In this document: positions 31,588 to 39,821 of the stretch, piece after piece
Layout: the number at the start of each line of letters is the position of its first letter
Numbering within the stretch: position 1 is the first letter of the stretch
Source: an alpha proteobacterium SCGC AAA288-G21
Lineage (GTDB): Bacteria > Pseudomonadota > Alphaproteobacteria > Pelagibacterales > Pelagibacteraceae
Assembly (NCBI GenBank): GCA_000513075.1
Contig: AZYC01000006.1
Location: 1-40,930 of the forward strand
Direction: 5' to 3'
DNA length: 40,930 bases
Notes under the pieces: generated by a model
Told to the model about the DNA's origin: nothing
Database searches by the model: none
What the model saw: the letters and a program-made list of their open reading frames with translations, nothing else
Translations under genes and position numbers: made by a program

Positions 31588-31803
31588 TTAATATACTGGA
31601 CTACCAGACAAAAGTTCTTTTTGTTCAGCAATCTCAATTTTCCTGACTGGTATTTGCTTAAATTCAATTAAAAACATTTTTTCTTGCGTTTTAAATTCCT
31701 TTTTTGTTTTTAAGTAAAGCAAGAAGCAGCTTGCAAAAGTAAAGATAAAAGCAGGCCATACAAAGCTCCCGTAACCACCTAAAACTAAAAATTCTATGTT
31801 CAT
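31588..31803 (-). CDS. ccmD: Heme exporter CcmD-like small protein
   Basis: Small single-TM protein starting LGGYGSFVWPAFIFTF, upstream of ccmE. Confidence 0.8.
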   Translation of the reverse strand: MNIEFLVLGGYGSFVWPAFIFTFASCFLLYLKTKKEFKTQEKMFLIEFKQIPVRKIEIAEQKELLSGSPVY

Positions 31804-31837
31804 AACTTTCTTTTAAACTGATTAATATCAATAAAAA

Positions 31838-31851
31838 TTGACTTAAGTCAA
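31838..31851. promoter_or_regulatory. FNR/FixK-type box (TTGA-N6-TCAA)
   Basis: Perfect palindrome TTGACTTAAGTCAA 35 bp upstream of the ccmD start. Confidence 0.45.
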
Positions 31852-31859
31852 ATATTGTA

Positions 31860-32177
31860 AATTTTTAATGTCAAATCAAGATCTAAACTGCCGCAATGAT
31901 TTATTGGAGCGTCTTGCAGATCGGATCTTGATAGACCAAAACTCAATTCTCATCCTATACTGGAAAAATCAGTGGTATTTGGCAGCGTATGGGATTCTAA
32001 GCAATGACAGCTTCATTAAAGGAAAAATGATTATTCAACAGTGCTCATGTTTATTTAAGCAAAAAAAATATGAATACATTATGCCACATTTGTTCCGAGT
32101 CTATATTTATTGGCGCGAATCGAATACTATTGGCTTAGAGGCGGTGGAGACCGAGAGGCGAAACCGCCTTTTTTTTT
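31860..32177 (+). ncRNA. Candidate structured ncRNA or unresolved short transcript ending in a strong terminator
   Basis: Inverted repeat ATCAAGATC (31875-31883)/GATCTTGAT (31924-31932); terminator at 32139-32177; the ORF 31868-32221 runs through the terminator. Confidence 0.35.
32139..32177 (+). terminator. Rho-independent terminator
   Basis: AGGCGGT...ACCGCCT stem followed by T9. Confidence 0.9.
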
Positions 32178-32342
32178 ATTTATATTTATTTCTCGTTTCT
32201 TCGTTTATCTTTTCTCCATAAACTTTTAAAAATAATTTAAAATAAGTGAATAAAATCGCTAAATAATATTATTTAAATCTTTTATTTAACAAATTGAAAG
32301 TGACGAAAAATTAAATAAAAATTACAATAAAAACATATCAAA

Positions 32343-33053
32343 ATGGATAAAAAGAATTGGTTAAATTATTGGAACGAAAAAAATATTTGGTTAGAATCTG
32401 ATCTTTTGAAAAGGAATACTGAAATTTTTTATCAGAAAACATCTGATATTTTTAACTATAATAAAAAACACGTAGTTTTAGAAATTGGCTGTGGCAATGG
32501 AGATTTAGCAAACAAAATATCAGACAAAGTTAGAGAAATTTATTGTTTGGATACATCGCAAGAATCCATAAACGTTTGCAAAAATAAGATTTTAAAAAAA
32601 GAAAATGTTAAAATACTAAAGCTTAACAACAACTACACAAATTTATCTTTCTTAGAGAATACTAAATTTTCAATTATAATTGCTAACTCTGTTATACAAT
32701 ATTATAGATCTCAAATAGAAATCATAGATTTAGTAAAATCTGTTAAAAAAATTGCAATGAAAGATGCACGGTTTCTTATTTCAGATATAGTGGTAACTAG
32801 TGATAAAATAAAAAAGTATCCAAAATTAATTTATAATAGTATATCCAACGGTTATTTTGTTGCGTTAATGAAAGTGAGTTTGGAACTTATTGTTAATAAA
32901 AAATATTCAAATTTTCAAAAAAACCAACCAATTTTAATTGTAAATATTGATAAATTAATTGAAGATCTTTCTGCTTTTGTAAAAAATATTACTATTGTAA
33001 ACGAAATTTTAACTGTTAATCCTGATCGTAAACATTTACTAGTACAATTCTGA
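32343..33053 (+). CDS. Class I SAM-dependent methyltransferase
   Basis: VVLEIGCGNGDLANKI, IYCLDTSQESI. Confidence 0.85.
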   Translation: MDKKNWLNYWNEKNIWLESDLLKRNTEIFYQKTSDIFNYNKKHVVLEIGCGNGDLANKISDKVREIYCLDTSQESINVCKNKILKKENVKILKLNNNYTNLSFLENTKFSIIIANSVIQYYRSQIEIIDLVKSVKKIAMKDARFLISDIVVTSDKIKKYPKLIYNSISNGYFVALMKVSLELIVNKKYSNFQKNQPILIVNIDKLIEDLSAFVKNITIVNEILTVNPDRKHLLVQF

Positions 33054-33102
33054 AAAATGAGAATAATTTCATTATAATCAATTATTTTATTAAAATTATA
33101 AT

Positions 33103-34528
33103 TTGATAATTTTTATGTTAAACAAAAAAAATATTGTTTTGCTTTCTATATTTATTATTTCAGTTGGTGCCCTGTTAAGATATTACCAAATAAATTTTGA
33201 AAATTATTGGTTTGATGAAATAAATGATTTTTGGGTCACTGATCCAAGCATTTCGTTGGATGCTACGTTTTCTAGACGTGAAAGCATTGGTGATGTAAGT
33301 CCATATCTGTGGGAATCCCTCTTAAAAATGTATTTTAAAATTTTTGGTTATACTCCAGAGATAGGAAGATATGTGCCTCTTTTTTTTGGTATATTATCTA
33401 TTCCTTTTATAGGAGTACTTTCTTATCAAGTTAAAAAAGACAATTCTTTTTTATTAGCGATTATACTAATTAGTATAAATATATATCTTATTAAATATTC
33501 TCAGGAAACTAGAGTATATTCTCTTGTTTTTTTTCTGGCTACAATAAATTTAATTTTTTACTACAAGATTATTTCTCTAGATCTAGCCCATTTTAAAAAA
33601 ATATATATTTTTCTTTTATTTATCGGATCTTCAATTTTAAATTTCTCTGCTCATCCCTTTTTACTTATTATTTTTTTTTCACAAGTTGCTTGCTCAATTT
33701 ATACATTCTTTATATTGAAAAATAAAAAACCTTCTATTTTTTTTATCTATTCCATTTATATTAATAATATATATTTTCATAAATTATGATTATCTCTTAA
33801 GTAATTTGACCATTGAAGATTATTTTATAAAGCACGAAAATTGGAAATTTTACTACAATTTTTATTTTTCAAGATTTTTTGGGTCAAAAATTATGGGTTT
33901 AATTTATTTATCTACGCTTATTTTTTTAATCTTTCGTTTTAGAAAGAAAATATTATTTACTTCTAATAATTATTTACCACTTATATTTATTTTGTTTTTT
34001 TCATATTTAATTCCGTTATTATATGGATTAATTAGGCACCCAATTCTTATTGATAGATATATTATATTCGTTCTAATACCCATTATAATACTAATATCAT
34101 CCTTAATTATTGAAATTGATAATAAAAAGTTAAGAATTTTCCTACTTATATTTATATTAGTTCCAACGTTAATAAATAATTATATAGAAATTAAATACAG
34201 AATAAACACAAAACCAGAATTTACTAAAATCATTGATATCTTAAAAGAACATGAAAATAAAAATATATATATATATACAACATATGAACCTAATACTAAA
34301 ATGATAGAAAGTTATATTAAATCTACTAAAAAATTTAAAAATAAAAACTTTAATATTTTAAATATTAACAATTTACCATCTGACATAAAAGCGATATGGG
34401 TTATTTGCTACAAACCAGTTGTTGGTTTTAATTGCACCATCACAAATAATAGCCAAAGTGCTTGGATATTAAGAGACACAAAAAAAGCGTATTTAGTAAA
34501 TGCAAAACTTTATGAAGTAAACAATTAA
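33103..34528 (+). pseudogene. GT39-family membrane glycosyltransferase split by a frameshift at a T8 tract (33737-33744)
   Basis: ORFs 33103-33789 and 33806-34528 join in the +1 frame: ...KKPSIF|FLSIPFILIIYIFINYDYLLSNLTIEDYF. Confidence 0.7.
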
Positions 34529-34576
34529 TATTATCTAATTGATTTGGTTGATAAACAATTTACATCGTTTTGTTAG

Positions 34577-34987
34577 TCATTTTTTTTTAATAATTTTCAG
34601 GTAATGACTTTTAATTGCAGCAAAGTCTATTGGAATAACATTAAGTTTTTTTATTTGATTAAAAGAAAAGAACTTATATTTCCGTCCTTCAGTTAAAATT
34701 ATTTTTCTTTTTTCTGAAATTCCGCATTCATAATAAACTATATTGTGTTTTTTTTTTAAACCAATCATTCTAAAATTTACTGATAAAATCATTCTAGATA
34801 CTCTAACAATTAAATTGGTTTCCTCCTTAATTTCTCTTTTGAGAGCTTGGTGATATATTTCAGTTTTTTTTACACGACCTCCAAAAACTCCCCAAAAATT
34901 TGGATAATAAATATTCTTTTTATTATCTCTTAATTGTAAAAGGTAATTGTTTTTAACAACAATTATTCCTTTAACACTTTTGATCAT
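34577..34987 (-). CDS. NUDIX hydrolase
   Basis: GVFGGRVKKTEIYHQALKREIKEETNL resembles the Nudix box (GX5EX7REUXEEXGU). Confidence 0.85.
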   Translation of the reverse strand: MIKSVKGIIVVKNNYLLQLRDNKKNIYYPNFWGVFGGRVKKTEIYHQALKREIKEETNLIVRVSRMILSVNFRMIGLKKKHNIVYYECGISEKRKIILTEGRKYKFFSFNQIKKLNVIPIDFAAIKSHYLKIIKKK

Positions 34988-35039
34988 TATATTTTTTTAT
35001 TCTTTCCATTGATCAAACCAATCAGCTTGGCATACTCAT

Positions 35040-35840
35040 TTAACTATTCCAAACTATAGGAAACCAATCTTTCCGCATAGTCGCTCCAGTTTTCAAATTA
35101 ATGCCGGTAAATGGAGGTGATGTTTCACTACCACGATCCACGTAGCGTACGTCGTCTCCTATAAAACGCATTGAAAAAGCACGGCGACGATTCATACTAG
35201 TATTACCAGGTGCTCCATGTAAAGTTTTAAAATTAAATAAGATTGCGTCACCTATTTTTAAATCAGGAATCATTTTATTATGATCAATGGATTCAATATC
35301 AGGCATATCCATAAATTCAGTATCATTGTCATACCACGACTGGTCATTTGACCACCTCGTCGGACGAACCAACTTAGGCCATTTGTGCGATCCCAAAATT
35401 ATTTGTAAAGTATTTTCTTTGGTAATAGGATCAAGAGGAATCCAGTAGCTACCTGTATCTTCACCATCTACACAGTAATAAGGCATGTCTTGATGCCATG
35501 GTGTTGGCTTGGTAGTACCAGGTTCCTTTACAAAAATATGCTCGTGGAACACTTGAATGGATTTTGATCTGGTTGCTTCAGCAACAATTTTAGCACCTGG
35601 AGATTGTTCAATACAATTTACAAATTCGGGGATACGCTGCCAATTACAGTAATCTTCAAAAAAGCGACCTGCACCATCCACGGTAACATTATCACGCGCA
35701 TGGGGTCCAGGATTCTCCAGCACTTTCTCAAAGCCTAGTCGTAAAGAATTAATCCATGGCTTGAATACATCTCGTACTATGATCGCGCCATCACACTTAT
35801 AACTGTCGATTTGTTCCTTTGTCAGATAATTGTTGACCAT
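35040..35840 (-). CDS. Phytanoyl-CoA dioxygenase (PhyH) family protein
   Basis: PWHQDMPYYCVDG (HxD), LFNFKTLHGAPGNTS. Confidence 0.85.
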   Translation of the reverse strand: MVNNYLTKEQIDSYKCDGAIIVRDVFKPWINSLRLGFEKVLENPGPHARDNVTVDGAGRFFEDYCNWQRIPEFVNCIEQSPGAKIVAEATRSKSIQVFHEHIFVKEPGTTKPTPWHQDMPYYCVDGEDTGSYWIPLDPITKENTLQIILGSHKWPKLVRPTRWSNDQSWYDNDTEFMDMPDIESIDHNKMIPDLKIGDAILFNFKTLHGAPGNTSMNRRRAFSMRFIGDDVRYVDRGSETSPPFTGINLKTGATMRKDWFPIVWNS

Positions 35841-35847
35841 AATTTAT

Positions 35848-35883
35848 TTAACCTAGAACCAAGATCCCTAAAAGTTTTTTCAT
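35848..35883 (-). repeat. Copy 2 of signal-peptide-coding module (MKKLLGILVLG*), immediately upstream of PhyH
   Basis: ATGAAAAAACTTTTAGGGATCTTGGTTCTAGGTTAA; PhyH ATG follows after 7 nt. Confidence 0.85.
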
Positions 35884-36172
35884 GGTCACAGTATAACTGG
35901 ACACACTAGCGGGCACAATATGGGCACAGTGAGCAATCACTTTTGGGATTAGGTTGTATATTTGTTATTGCAGAATCTAGTTTCTAGAAGTAAGGTCTGG
36001 GGCACCGGGCAACAGAACGCCACTCCGTACTTTTAAGAATCGTTATCCTGTCTTACTAATTTAAATATTTGGAAAATCTTGACACACATACGACACACTG
36101 GTGAAAGAAATTAGGCCTGTGCTGGGAAAACTATTTGTTGACAAAACATCATTAAATCTAATAAGGATGCGC

Positions 36173-36192
36173 ATTGCTTAAATGTAAGCAAT
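36173..36192 (+). promoter_or_regulatory. Hairpin in the leader of the cold-shock gene
   Basis: ATTGCTTA-AATG-TAAGCAAT, 8-bp perfect stem 30 nt upstream of the ATG. Confidence 0.5.
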
Positions 36193-36222
36193 ATAAGTTA
36201 AACAATAAAGAAAGAAGATAAA

Positions 36223-36426
36223 ATGAGTATAAGTGGAAAAGTTAAGTGGTTTAATGGACAAAAAGGATATGGTTTCATTGAACGAGAAGATAAGGAAAAA
36301 GATGTTTTTGTTCATGCTTCTGCAGCTGAAGCAGCAAGCTTGCAGTTAAACGAAGGTGACGCATTAACATTCGAAGTTGAGAACGGCGAAAAAGGTCCTT
36401 CCGCAGTTAATCTGCAAAAAGCTTAA
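36223..36426 (+). CDS. Cold-shock protein (CspA family)
   Basis: [30 protein letters not shown]. Confidence 0.97.
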   Translation: MSISGKVKWFNGQKGYGFIEREDKEKDVFVHASAAEAASLQLNEGDALTFEVENGEKGPSAVNLQKA

Positions 36427-36453
36427 TCGTATTTCAATAAATTTCAAAGCCAT

Positions 36454-36500
36454 TTGGGGCAGAACTTAAAAAAGTTTATAATATTTAATTTCTGCCCCAA
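36454..36500 (+). terminator. Long-loop hairpin downstream of the csp gene
   Basis: TTGGGGCAGAA...TTCTGCCCCAA, 11-bp perfect stem, 25-nt AT-rich loop, no T-tail. Confidence 0.5.
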
Positions 36501-36590
36501 TGATTATAGAAGAACAGTTCGGGGCATACTCTTGGCACACTCAGTTTAAGTTTATGGTTACGGTGGGGAGTTTTTTCATTTAATTCAACA

Positions 36591-37523
36591 CTATCTAAAA
36601 CCTGATGGATCAATAATTGAAAGTTCATTATCATATAGCTTTTTATTATTTCCATCATGCTCAAATTTTATATATTTCGAAACAGTTTGTGAAGTTAGAG
36701 ATTGACAGATCTTCTTATTTAAAAGTTTATTACATGTTTTTTCTGCCTTTACACCATCAAAATAAATAATTCTCTGGGGGTGAATTTCTTTACATTGGGT
36801 AAGTCTGTAATTTTTTAAATAAGATGAGTATAATCCATATCTTAAACTAAATTTTTTTCCTTTTCCATAAGAACGGCCTTTAAAATCAACTTTTAGCTTT
36901 CCATCAATCCATACCTTCATAAATCCTTTAATAGGATCTGGATGCCAGTTACTATTAAAAATAATTTCAGTCCAACTACCAAATAACTCTTCATTAGGCT
37001 TTAATACTATATAAGTATTTTCATTAGAATCTCCATGGAGAGCAAAGTGTCTATTAAATGTTAATCCCGCATGAGTTTGGTTAAACATAACTAATACTGC
37101 AAATGGATCTTCAATACTAAATTGAATTAGAGACATTTTTGCTGGAGCAATTGAATTGTAATCTTTGGGTAAATAAATATAAAATCTATACCATATTTCT
37201 TTTTTTGGAGATTTTTTTTTATAATAAAGTTCCGTTCTTTCTCTATCATTTTCACAATCACTCCAATTTGATTCAAGGCCACATTCACCATGATTAGACT
37301 CAAACCTAATTGATTTTTTACCTATAATTGCAAAATCACTTACAGACACAGGATTTTTAGCTTTGGGAGAGATTAATGCATGAAAACTTTCAGGTATGGC
37401 CAGTCCATAACTGTCTTCTTTTAATGCTTTTTTAATTTCAGAAAACTTTGTTTCAGAATAAGCATTACCAACTAATATTAAACCCAGAACCAAGATCCCT
37501 AAAAGTTTTTTTATTCTACTCAA
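36591..37523 (-). CDS. Secreted polysaccharide-lyase-like protein (heparin-lyase fold type)
   Basis: Signal peptide KKLLGILVLGLILVGNAYS; GLESNWSDCENDRERTELYYKK, WYRFYIYLP, FMKVWIDGKLKVDFKG. Confidence 0.75.
   Translation of the reverse strand: MSRIKKLLGILVLGLILVGNAYSETKFSEIKKALKEDSYGLAIPESFHALISPKAKNPVSVSDFAIIGKKSIRFESNHGECGLESNWSDCENDRERTELYYKKKSPKKEIWYRFYIYLPKDYNSIAPAKMSLIQFSIEDPFAVLVMFNQTHAGLTFNRHFALHGDSNENTYIVLKPNEELFGSWTEIIFNSNWHPDPIKGFMKVWIDGKLKVDFKGRSYGKGKKFSLRYGLYSSYLKNYRLTQCKEIHPQRIIYFDGVKAEKTCNKLLNKKICQSLTSQTVSKYIKFEHDGNNKKLYDNELSIIDPSGFR
37482..37515 (-). repeat. Copy 3 of signal-peptide-coding module (in frame with the lyase; ATG changed to ATA)
   Basis: ATAAAAAAACTTTTAGGGATCTTGGTTCTGGGTT. 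Confidence 0.85.
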
Positions 37524-37577
37524 AAATTACCTTTATAAGAGCAATCACATGCAGCCATGCCAGTTGAAACTCTCTTT

Positions 37578-37883
37578 TTATATAGGTGTATTTCCTTCAG
37601 CAATAACAAACGTAGTACTTGGGTCAGTATTCTTTCTTCGATGATCAACAATTTTTTGGTGTTCTTCAGAGTTGAACCAACCCATAGCTTTTTCTTTATC
37701 TGGAAATTCAATGATAACTGTAAAATTTCCTTTTTCACCCTCTTGATGAAGAACATCAGGAGTTCTAACTAAGAATTTTCCCTCAAATGGAACTAAAGTG
37801 GCATCAACCTTTGAAGCAAAATCAGATCCAAATTTCTCCATGTCTGTTACTTTAGGATGTGCAATTACATAAGCTTTTGTCAT
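37578..37883 (-). CDS. DUF1330-like small protein
   Basis: MTKAYVIAHPKVTDMEKFG..., VIIEFPDKEKAMGWFNSEEHQKI. Confidence 0.85.
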   Translation of the reverse strand: MTKAYVIAHPKVTDMEKFGSDFASKVDATLVPFEGKFLVRTPDVLHQEGEKGNFTVIIEFPDKEKAMGWFNSEEHQKIVDHRRKNTDPSTTFVIAEGNTPI

Positions 37884-37986
37884 ATTTATCCTTTCTTTTA
37901 TTTTTTTGGCATGAATAAATTATGCAGAAAAAATGGTACTGACAATAGTTTATAATTATTACTGGTGATGATAGATCGCGGGACAA

Positions 37987-38061
37987 TCAGTCAACTACTA
38001 TTGCAAACCCAACATTGCACCACAACAAACCCAGAACCAAGATCTCTAAAAGTTTTTTCAT
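37987..38061 (-). repeat. Copy 4 of signal-peptide-coding module; orphan 24-codon ORF MKKLLEILVLGLLWCNVGFAIVVD*
   Basis: Complete signal peptide with FA cleavage-like end, then stop four codons later. Confidence 0.8.
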
Positions 38062-38205
38062 AAACCAATGCTACACCCAATTTCCTTGTATGTCAGTCGT
38101 GTAGAATTGTAGAATTTTAAGGGATCAAACTTGAACGAGACTTGAACGAAACAGAGATAAATTAATTTTGAGGTTGTGTAAAATTGATAAAAACGTTGGA
38201 TTTAT

Positions 38206-38226
38206 TGGCGCGCCCTACAAGAATCG
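38206..38226 (-). other. 3' tRNA remnant (tRNA-Arg-like), no 5' portion
   Basis: Reverse complement CGATTCTTGTAGGGCGCGCCA matches T-loop/T-stem/acceptor/CCA end. Confidence 0.6.
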
Positions 38227-38265
38227 TGATAAACAAGAAAATACAATGAAAAAAAAGTTTTAAGT

Positions 38266-38415
38266 ATGGAATTTTTAAAAGAATCTTGGAAATATTTAAA
38301 AGTCAGAAAAAAATATTGGCTTCTTCCAATAATTGCAGTTTTAGTTATATTTGGAGGATTAATTATTTTTTTCCATGGATCTGAAATAATTCCCCTTGTT
38401 TATACAATATTATAG
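38266..38415 (+). CDS. DUF5989-like small membrane protein (not in supplied ORF track)
   Basis: MEFLKESWKYLKVRKKYWLLPIIAVLVIFGGLIIFFHGSEIIPLVYTIL*. Confidence 0.8.
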   Translation: MEFLKESWKYLKVRKKYWLLPIIAVLVIFGGLIIFFHGSEIIPLVYTIL

Positions 38416-38455
38416 GGTTAAATATTTTTTTTATAAAATTTTTAATAATAAAAAA

Positions 38456-39772
38456 TTAATTATCAAATTTTTTAATATACTCACTTAACTTTTTCATAAG
38501 AAATTTATTACCTTCTGTATTGGGATGTCCATGAACAAATAGATCATATGTTATTATATTTAAACCATCTAAACTATTTATAAAAACATTATTTATACCT
38601 TCAGTTACACGATTTAACTTTTGATCAAAAGCTTCATTTGAATATATAAATTCACGATTTTTAAAACAATATCGATAATCTTTATCATCTTTAAAAGATT
38701 TATAGCGTTCAGAATATAATACATACATAATATGAAATGAGGCTTGATGTTTATTTGTTAAATCTTGAATTTTTAATAAAAGTTTATTTGTCAATATTTC
38801 TCCCTCTTCCATTTCTTTTGAAATAATTAATCTATTATATATCAAGGGATCTTCTAAAATTTCTTCGGAGTAAAATTTTGAACGTATTTTATTTAAAGTT
38901 AAGAAATTTGAGTAATTATTTTTTCTCCATTCTTTAAAACTAGGGATAGTATTTACATCTTCACTTTTCGCTCTACGGGGTTTTTCAAAATGTGTATCGA
39001 TTGCTTTATCTTCCTCATACATTTTTTCATTATAATAATTATATAACAATTCATCTTTATTAACGTAATTATTGGAGTTATTATTTTCACAAGTTATTAA
39101 ATCATCAAAATATGATCTATAATATTTTAATTTGAGTTTACCCTTTAATTTATTAAAAAGTCTGTAAGAATAAGAATACTCAAAATAGTTTTTTCCTGGC
39201 ATCTTATTTGGACCTGATAAATAGTAGTTATTATTTTTATCTTTCTTTAGACTAAAGGTTGGTTTTGGACCCAAGAATCCATACTCAAATTTATTGTCTT
39301 GAATGTCATTCATTTCAAACCACAAAATTACATGACTGGGTTTGATTTCTTCAATGTATTTTTTTAAATGAATATATTGCTGATCTGTTCCCCATCCCCA
39401 AGAACCAAAAGAAATAACATTTGTATTACTTAGATAATTTCTTAAATAATTTTCCGGCATTTCATTCAATCTATGATTAGTTTCTACCCCAGAGGAACCA
39501 ATCAGAATTATATTATTTTTTATTTTATTGTCGGGTTTTTTTCCTCTAGTTAAAAATCCGTTAGTTTGTTCTTTATGTATTTCATTTTCATATATGTCAT
39601 CAGCACCATCGAAAGTATACCAGCCAACATATAAATTAGTATAATTGCTTCTCATCCATAACCTTTGTTTTTCAATGAATAGTCTTGGTTTTAAGTTGAA
39701 TAGATTGGCAATTAAATCAACAATAATTATAGTAAATACAATTGAAACAGTAATTAAGAAAAATTTTTTCAT
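38456..39772 (-). CDS. SGNH/GDSL-hydrolase-like membrane-anchored protein
   Basis: N-terminal TM; NIILIGSSGVETNH, C-terminal DLFVHGHPNTEGNKFLMKKL. Confidence 0.65.
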   Translation of the reverse strand: MKKFFLITVSIVFTIIIVDLIANLFNLKPRLFIEKQRLWMRSNYTNLYVGWYTFDGADDIYENEIHKEQTNGFLTRGKKPDNKIKNNIILIGSSGVETNHRLNEMPENYLRNYLSNTNVISFGSWGWGTDQQYIHLKKYIEEIKPSHVILWFEMNDIQDNKFEYGFLGPKPTFSLKKDKNNNYYLSGPNKMPGKNYFEYSYSYRLFNKLKGKLKLKYYRSYFDDLITCENNNSNNYVNKDELLYNYYNEKMYEEDKAIDTHFEKPRRAKSEDVNTIPSFKEWRKNNYSNFLTLNKIRSKFYSEEILEDPLIYNRLIISKEMEEGEILTNKLLLKIQDLTNKHQASFHIMYVLYSERYKSFKDDKDYRYCFKNREFIYSNEAFDQKLNRVTEGINNVFINSLDGLNIITYDLFVHGHPNTEGNKFLMKKLSEYIKKFDN

Positions 39773-39821
39773 TATCTTTAATAACTATATATACCTAAGT
39801 ATAAATTTTTTATATTAAATT

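Noticed and set aside
38128-38151. Short tandem repeat ACTTGAACGAG/ACTTGAACGAA
   Set aside because: Only two units of 11 bp; no array, no CRISPR-like spacing.
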